Part shown: piece after piece, positions 57,833 to 64,000 of the stretch
Layout of the letters: each line of letters starts with the position of its first letter
Position numbering within the stretch: position 1 is the stretch's first letter
Assembly: GCA_025267735.1 (NCBI GenBank)
Contig: CM046299.1
Coordinates: 15,460,232 to 15,524,231 of the forward strand
DNA from: Mactra quadrangularis
Taxonomy: Eukaryota > Mollusca > Bivalvia > Venerida > Mactridae
Direction of reading: 5' to 3'
DNA length: 64,000 bases
Made by a program: the position numbers and the translations under genes
Notes under the pieces: generated by a model
The model's input: only the letters and a program-made list of their open reading frames with translations
Told to the model about the DNA's origin: nothing
Databases searched by the model: none

Positions 57833-58185
57833 ATCGACGCCGTTTGTCTTTTTTAAAGACATTTCTTGTTCAAATTGCTTGGTGTAGATGCTGTAAAGAA
57901 GTTGCTAATCATAATGGTAATTGATTGTGTCATGAATATTATAATTAGAAAAGGTCACCTGAAAGTGACCCTCATAACGAAATAGCCAGATCTTAAATTA
58001 GCGAGTAGGCAAGCAGAGAATTTTAGATCAGGTTTTAATCAGATTGCATGGGTCCCTATGATAAAACATATTGATAAAGACATATGAAGTAACCATTAGG
58101 TTTTTTTTTGTTGTTGAATGTAAAGATTATTATTTCACTTTATAATGAATATACTTCAGTTTTCACAGCAATGTTCATCGCATTA

Positions 58186-58411
58186 GGCCACAACAAATTG
58201 ATCATTGACATATGTTCTATGGATTCGCTGGCACCTTAATTTTGACGGTTTTTACAAAAAAATTTTTTTATTTCCTAGCTCGCCCACAAAAATTTGGTCA
58301 AACCGCTATATAAAGCAAGTGAATAAAGACTTTAAAAAAAAATTTCTTCGCGCGCTCCCCCATTTTTTTTTCAGAAAAATCCATAGAACACATGATCAAC
58401 TTGTTGTGGCC
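58186..58411. mobile_element. 226-bp MITE with TTA target duplication
   Basis: GGCCACAACAAATTGATCAT at the left and the inverse of CATGATCAACTTGTTGTGGC at the right pair, continuing to GTTCTATGGATT with a small indel. TTA at 58183-58185 and 58412-58414 flanks it, as in PIF/Harbinger insertions. The open frame at 58205-58486 overlaps it and is not a gene. Confidence 0.78.
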
Positions 58412-59855
58412 TTAGTTTCAGATATGCATTTTTTGGCTGCATTAGTCACAATAAACTGTCATTTTTTTAAAAAAAGTTCTGGATGAATCAATGTTATTGA
58501 TGATTACCTGTTTTTACCTGTATTTGTTGGTATTATGAAATACATATTGAGTATTTAAATCAGGGGGGGGGGGTAATGTAAACTTCACTGACAGTTGAAT
58601 AGGGTTTTAAATAACAATATCCTTTTACAAATGTAGTTGAATTTTATTGAATGAGCCTGGCTATGAGGAAGTACTCATTCCCAACTGCTCAACTATTATG
58701 ACTGTTTTTGTGTTACCTTTTCATGGGAGTATTCTAAAAAATCTGTAACAAAAGTTAGGCCACAGTTCATAGAATGTTATCTGACTAAAATGAATACACT
58801 ATCAGTAGGTTGAATGGAATCTATACTTTACTGTGGTTTACAGAAAATAAAACAGACTGATAAGAATCTTCTATAATGCCTTTCAACATGATTTTGACCC
58901 AAAATGCCTTCTGTTATCATTGTTTACTTCAGCAGTGTAAATCATATTTGTAAACATGGCATATTAGTGTACTTTAAATTTTGGACTTTTGGATTTTTTT
59001 TTTGGGGGGGGGGGGAACCTGTATGATAACTATTGCTGATAATAGAGCACTTCAGAAGATATTTAACTTTGGCAAATAGGCTTGTCTTTTGTTAAATTGA
59101 CACGCCAAATAAAAAAATTAAGCAATACTACTCTTTAAAGTAGGTAGGGTATAACATACTTGGTATGATAAAATCAATATTTTCAGAAAATGGTAAAAAA
59201 TTTCTTGTAACGTTATATTATATCACTACCTAATGTAGATATATTTACGCATTTTATAAAATGCATTATACAATAATACAAATTGACTGTATCTCTTGCT
59301 TAGCTAATATATATTTATAGAGTGTTGATAAACTAAGTCACAACCAATTAAAACCAAATTTTTATCAGTACTATAATCATGTATATTTTTATCGCGTGTG
59401 AGTCATCAAGTTAAACTGTACAAGTGCTGCATATTATTCTTACATTAACTGTGCTTTTGTAAATACTGTATATGTTCGGATAAACTCCCTTTGTTAATAC
59501 AGGTATCTATTTTAAGGCATCTTAAGTTCAGAAGTACCATAATGAGTATTTAAATTAGCAACCCCTGGTAAAATCTCTGCCCTACTATAAGTTTAAGACG
59601 ATAAGATCTACAGTAAATATCCTCACTGCAGCTACACTCCAGCTATCGCCTATTTCACAAATCAACCTGCTCTCCTAACTTCCTAAGCCCACATAAAGAA
59701 AAACTTGCTTGCATGAATTTTTTTTTTGCTAGGTAGTTCAGTAATATATCAACCATGCTGTACAAAATAAGCCATGTAAATTAATGTACTTTACAATAAA
59801 CTCTTGGTTTACCTTGTAATTTATAAATTTCATGGTACAACTTACCATTATTTCA

Positions 59856-60166
59856 GGGGCGGATCCAGGATTTTTTTCAGGGGGGGGGGGTCCGAACTTT
59901 TCTAGGGAGGTGGTCCAAAATTTTCTGGGGGGGTCCAAACCTCGAACCACAACCACATAAGACACATTTTGCAGAAAAAATGCAACATATTGATAATAAA
60001 ACTACATAACCATCAAATCTATGTTAAGCACCGAAAAAAATTGCTTCATGCTACTAAAAAATGACTTACAGGCAAGAAGTACACTAATGGACAGGTACAT
60101 TTTCCAAATTCTAGGGTGGGGGGGGGTCCAGACCCCCCCTGACCCCCCCACTCGCTGGATCTGCCT
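59856..60166. mobile_element. hAT-like non-autonomous element with G-rich ends
   Basis: The left end CAGGGGCGGATCCAGGATTT and the right end, read inversely, CATAGGCAGATCCAGCGAG, are of the type seen at many metazoan hAT elements. G runs (59880-59890 and near 60117) and C runs (near 60133-60150) lie just inside. An 8-bp duplication is not clear. Confidence 0.65.
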
Positions 60167-60353
60167 ATGTATTTATTTATCAAGGAAAAGGAGGCTAAAT
60201 AAATAAATTCTAAAACCTAAATTCTCACTCAATATGCTTGGGAAAATAAAAATAGAACATTTTTTCTTAAGATCAATACTTTTCATTCACTTATACCTAT
60301 TTAGAAATTGGAATTGTTAAGTTTTATTCAATTGTCAGTGGCACATTTATTGA

Positions 60354-60426
60354 CTCCGCTGATTTAAATATATTTTTACTATGAGTTAGGAAATACTAGC
60401 TGTAGTGAATATTTAAATCAGTGGAG
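60354..60426. repeat. 73-bp fold-back CTCCGCTGATTTAAATAT
   Basis: CTCCGCTGATTTAAATAT at 60354-60371 pairs with ATATTTAAATCAGTGGAG at 60409-60426 with one mismatch. ATTGTTAA and TTAACAAT lie outside on the two sides and may be part of a larger element. Confidence 0.65.
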
Positions 60427-60657
60427 CTAAATTTAACAATACTGATGAGTCATTAGTAATGATTGAAGCGGTTTACATGACATTGTATAACCTACCATTA
60501 TGTCACTGTTATTTTTGGGCTCTGCCCAAATTCTATGGCTCAATGAATAAAATTAAAGTTTGCTCACTGGTATCAGATATTAGTTTTTTTTTGCTCTATT
60601 GAATATTTTACACAGGTTTTGAACTACAAAGAGAATTTAAATATTGTTTGATATGTA

Positions 60658-61726
60658 CAGTCAAATTACAATAATTCGAAATACCTTCAGAACGGCAAAA
60701 AATGTCAAGTTTTCGCGATTTCGAATTACCGTAAAACCATGATTTTCTATGTTGTCCGTAATATAATTGCATGATAATTACTTATGCTTGCAAAGTTGTC
60801 TTTCGTCAATTGACGCTTATTATACGACGATTATTTTTTGTTGATGTACGTGTATGTATTGTTTAAAAAGAAATTTTAGTTATGTGTTTGTTTTTTATCT
60901 CACCGTCCTCCTTTCTCATCTAGTCTAGGGACCGGCAACAACTTCTTGTATAACTTGGTACTTGAATTCTATCGTCTTATGGCTGGTCTTCCTCTTCACT
61001 TCCTTCTTCCCCATCGCCGACATTTCCAATCTAGCTATCTTCCTGCCTAACCAGGCCCTTCACTAGATTCCTTCGAAAGTGTAAACTGCCTACTCTTATT
61101 CAGCTATCCTCTCCGATGACCTGAACCCTTCACTGAATTTAAACGACAGTTTACGATAAAATAGTAAACAGTTAATAAATTTTAGCAATGACCTTTTAAT
61201 AAGAATTTATAAATTTATATAATGCTGTGTACATACATGTAAGATATGCATGAAGCAAGTTTGACGAATAGAACACTGGCTCTAGTATATGAGGACGAAG
61301 GGTCATATGTTTTGTCACTCAAGCAAACAAATGTGACATATCACGCTTGGTATACAATAAATGTTTGCATCTTTGTTTTCATAAGACTAGCCAATAATGT
61401 AATCCATTATTGACTAAAGATCACGGGCGTAAAAAGCACACGTCATGACATGTTATCTTTATCTAACATTAGTGATAAAGTTAGATGGTCAGAGGCTCGA
61501 AAAATTCATGACCAGAGATCCGTGTCAAGTTATAAATTTTTAACTGATTCTTTGTTCAGCGGACTGTAAAAAGTTGTTGAATTAGTGCGAATTTTGAACA
61601 ATTGTGTGTTGAATTATCGCCAAGTTTTAACATTAAACATATTGGAGAAAATGTCGGGACTGTATATCTATGTCGAGTTATCGCGAATTTCGAAAAATCG
61701 CGTGTCGAAAAATCATAAATCAACTG
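60658..61726. mobile_element. 1.07-kb pogo/Tigger-like element without transposase
   Basis: The ends CAGTCAAATTACAATAATTC and, from the right, CAGTTGATTTATGATTTTTC both start CAGT, with TA flanks at 60656-60657 and 61727-61728. Subterminal TTCGAAATWCGCGATAAYTCGA-type motifs are typical of pogo/Tigger ends. No transposase frame was found between them. Confidence 0.72.
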
Positions 61727-62036
61727 TATAAGGTTGATTTTCTTTCATCAAATCATTGTTGAAAACATATTTTTGAAGCAGGGCTGTATTCCTATTATTA
61801 TTATCTAAATTATTTGTGAGTTATACACCTGTGGTCAGTTTCATATAATTAGCACTTCAAAGTCAAACGGATAATAAGCATAACTATGATATGATATTCA
61901 TACGGTAAACACAATTCTACACAATTTGTTTAATATATAGAATTGATTAGCTAAAACATGAGCGTATTATTAATGTTTCTTGCTTTTGACGTACAAATAT
62001 TTTTTTCGTAAGAATTTATGTGAAAAACGCCACTGT

Positions 62037-62200
62037 CCAATAAGCTCAGTTGGCGTATGACTTGCTAGGAGGGGGTCATTGCTTTGATCCTGACATCAGG
62101 CATTTAACTTTTCCTCCTCCTATTACATTCTTAGAGGTAGCTAGTGCTGAACCTAGACTTTGAACTACACTAAGAGGTCTTGGGCCATATTCCCTAAAAT
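62037..62200 (+). mobile_element. Possible degenerate tRNA-derived SINE
   Basis: AAGCTCAGTTGGCGTATGAC looks like an A box and TTGCTTTGATCCTGACATCA like an eroded B box at normal tRNA spacing. The body has no match elsewhere in the window, and no target duplication was found. Confidence 0.35.
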
Positions 62201-62571
62201 TTCTTATCATAACCTCACATTGGGATAGTTTTGGTAATTTTGAGGTGCTGCTAAAATTCTCTCTTGGCTATTAAAATAGAGTGTTTAGCTTAACTCCACA
62301 ATTGTTGATTAAAAAAATACTACATGTATTTATAGACCCAATTAAGGGGACCATGTCATAGCCAACCCTGATTTAGAGCTCAAATTAATGTATCATAATA
62401 ATACGTCCTTTTTAGAGCTTTTCTGGCAAAAGTTATGATTTGATTTTGTATGTTTGTTTTTGGTTTGAAAGGTCAAAAACCTAGCTGCCCTTGTAGTTGT
62501 ACGCTAACATAAAATGGACATAGTATGACCTTATTTTTTTTCTTTGATTAGCTAATTAACTACAGACAAAG

Positions 62572-63205
62572 ATGTCATACAACAGAAATCAAAGAAGAGG
62601 TCAATCTTCACATCAACCCAGGAATGACTTGGAGAGAAGATACTTGATGCATCTGGATCAAATCAGATCATTCCATCCACCAAATGGTAAGTGAAATAAT
62701 GACCATATACAAAGTTTTTATAATCAAATTGAATAATCATGTACGATCAATAACAATAACATCAACATTTACTTAATACTTGTATTTCTTGTTCATTAAA
62801 GGTGTTTGAAATAGATAAAATTAATGTCTATTTTCTTTGCATCCATTGAAATTGATGACGAGGCTTTGACTCTATTGTTAAATATACAATTGTATGAACC
62901 AATTTTGTTTTGTATAGAATTATAAATTTATTTGCTTTCTTGTAGTTGATGCTGTTATGAAATTCATATTGGAATTGAAGAGAGATGCTGAAAACTTCCT
63001 TAACAGTAACAACCTTCAAGATTCATTGACCTGCTACAACATTGCTATAATGACTGTTGAAATGTATTCAGCGTTCCCTCCTGTGGCAGGAGAGCACCAC
63101 AAATTACTTGGAAATAGGTCACTGGTATTTTTACGTCTCAGAAAATTTACCGAAGCTGAGAGAGATGCATGTAATGCTGTTGGCATTTGTCCTACATATA
63201 TAAAG
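62572..63205 (+). CDS. TPR-domain protein, N-terminal two coding exons (3' partial)
   Basis: Exon 62572-62686 starts MSYNRNQRRGQSSHQPRNDL and ends in phase 1 at GTAAGT. Exon 62946-63205 completes the codon after TTGTAG and ends in phase 0 before GTATAA, giving 125 residues. The second exon encodes TPR helices: ELKRDAENFLNSNNLQDSLT with CYNIAIMTVEM, then LLGNRSLVFLRLRKFTEAER with DACNAVGICPTY, close to the co-chaperone-type TPR consensus (G-N-R-S-x-x-x-x-x-x-x-x-x-A-x-x-D-A). The first ATG has CAAAG before it. A possible acceptor (CTACAG) nine bases upstream suggests a 5' UTR intron. The full domain set lies beyond the window, so the family is not assigned; TTC3-type ligases are one option. 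Confidence 0.72.
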
Positions 63206-63219
63206 GTATAAATCATTGA

Positions 63220-63500
63220 TACAAAGTTCCACTCCACCAGTCGCCCAATGCAAGTTTTTTTGGGCAACTAGAATTTACATTAATTTGATTGGCTCAGGTC
63301 TCATCCCCTCAGTCTTCCTACGCATGATTTTTTTTCTGGGAATCAGAATTTCCATTTTTGCTTGATGAGCTTTAGTCCTATTGACTTTGTGCGAGAATTT
63401 ATTCTTTGCTATTAGAATTTACATTTTATGGTTTGGGTCCTATTCACTCAGAGTCGATCAAGGCGAGAACATTTTCTTCTTGGCCATTAAAATTTGATTG
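63220..63500. repeat. Diverged tandem repeat of about 80 bp in an intron
   Basis: AACTAGAATTTACATTAATT, ATCAGAATTTCCATTTTTG and ATTAGAATTTACATTTTATG mark successive units, each followed by a block of the type GGTCCTATTCACTCAG. Divergence is high. Confidence 0.45.
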
Positions 63501-63840
63501 GCCAAGGTGGGGAAAGTCAATAATATTGCTACTGAGAATAAAATGTGGAACCTTGAGATCTATATATCATTAAAAACCAAAACATTATTTTGAGACTGAT
63601 AGGTACAGTGCAGAAGTCTCAAACTTTTATACAAGATTCTATTTTTGGAAAAGTAACTAAAAGAGAAGTAGTGATAATTTATGAAATTGTAATTGTTATC
63701 CATGTACATATTGTAATCTAAAGACATGTTTTAGATAAGGAAGTACTATAAAAATTAATGAAAAAATCACAAAATTACAAAAGTGTAAAGATAGGATGGC
63801 ACTGTAGATCAATTTTAATTCTTCTTTTATTAAGTCAGAT

Positions 63841-64000
63841 CCTTTTTATTGTTGGTTTAACTCCATAGCAAAACATTGTAAAGGTAATATCACAGCGGTC
63901 AGTCCACCTACAAACTTACCATTCCTAGAAAGGCTAAATCTCTGGATTTAGCTGTTAACCAACTACTAGGTGCATACTTTTATTAGTGACTGACTACTGC
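63841..64000 (-). mobile_element. SINE family 1 copy on the minus strand, cut by the window end
   Basis: Read on the minus strand it gives GTCAGTCACTAATAAAAGTA, TGGTTAACAGCTAAATCCAG, the GTGGACTGACCGC block and a tail ending GGAGTTAAACCAACAATAAA, all as in the copies at 4349 and 9880 with more substitutions. The tRNA-like head would lie past position 64000. Confidence 0.75.

Overview
The window is animal nuclear DNA, AT-rich, with spliced genes (GT-AG introns), tRNA-derived SINEs, many short inverted-repeat DNA transposons and minisatellites. A bivalve mollusc is the best guess. The repeat ends (SINE tails of the form GGCGTTAAACCCAACAAACA, elements ending CAGGTGAGC...CCTCTTGTTT, and blocks of diverged ATGTGACAAGGTTCATAAC units) look like families common in bivalve genomes. 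That is recalled family knowledge, not a search result.

1-27,016 (+): most of one large gene, a TRANK1-like protein (TPR and ankyrin repeat-containing protein 1). I reconstruct 30 exons from splice sites and reading frame. Joined, they give one uninterrupted frame of 9,372 nt (3,123 residues plus stop), with the 5' end lying before the window. The order is ankyrin-type repeats, a long acidic disordered exon, a UvrD/Rep-like superfamily 1 helicase with every motif intact (Walker A, DETQD, GDTAQ, HNYRSH, EAKGLEFDD, YTALTRAR), TPR-like helices, then a very long C-terminal exon with an IQ motif and a short acidic tail. Its introns carry three SINE insertions (two with clear target-site duplications plus a 51-bp fragment with a perfect 14-bp duplication), one SINE body fragment, and a 1.06-kb Harbinger-type transposon remnant.

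27,017-62,500: about 35 kb with no convincing gene. It holds a three-level nest of DNA transposons (27,789-32,366), two copies of one MITE family (35.2 and 49.4 kb), a bivalve-type interspersed repeat (36.6-37.3 kb), a second SINE family (39.6 kb), a 2.4-kb minisatellite with higher-order structure (43.2-45.6 kb) followed by a 240-bp tandem duplication and diverged relatives of the same monomer, hAT-like, pogo/Tigger-like and Harbinger-like non-autonomous elements (51.8-61.7 kb), and a possible transposon-encoded protein fragment at 57.2 kb.

62,572-64,000 (+): the first two coding exons of a second gene, encoding a TPR-domain protein that runs past the window. A SINE body on the minus strand closes the window.

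The two genes share orientation and both contain TPR-like helices, but nothing in the sequence shows that they act together. All gene structures are predictions without transcript evidence.
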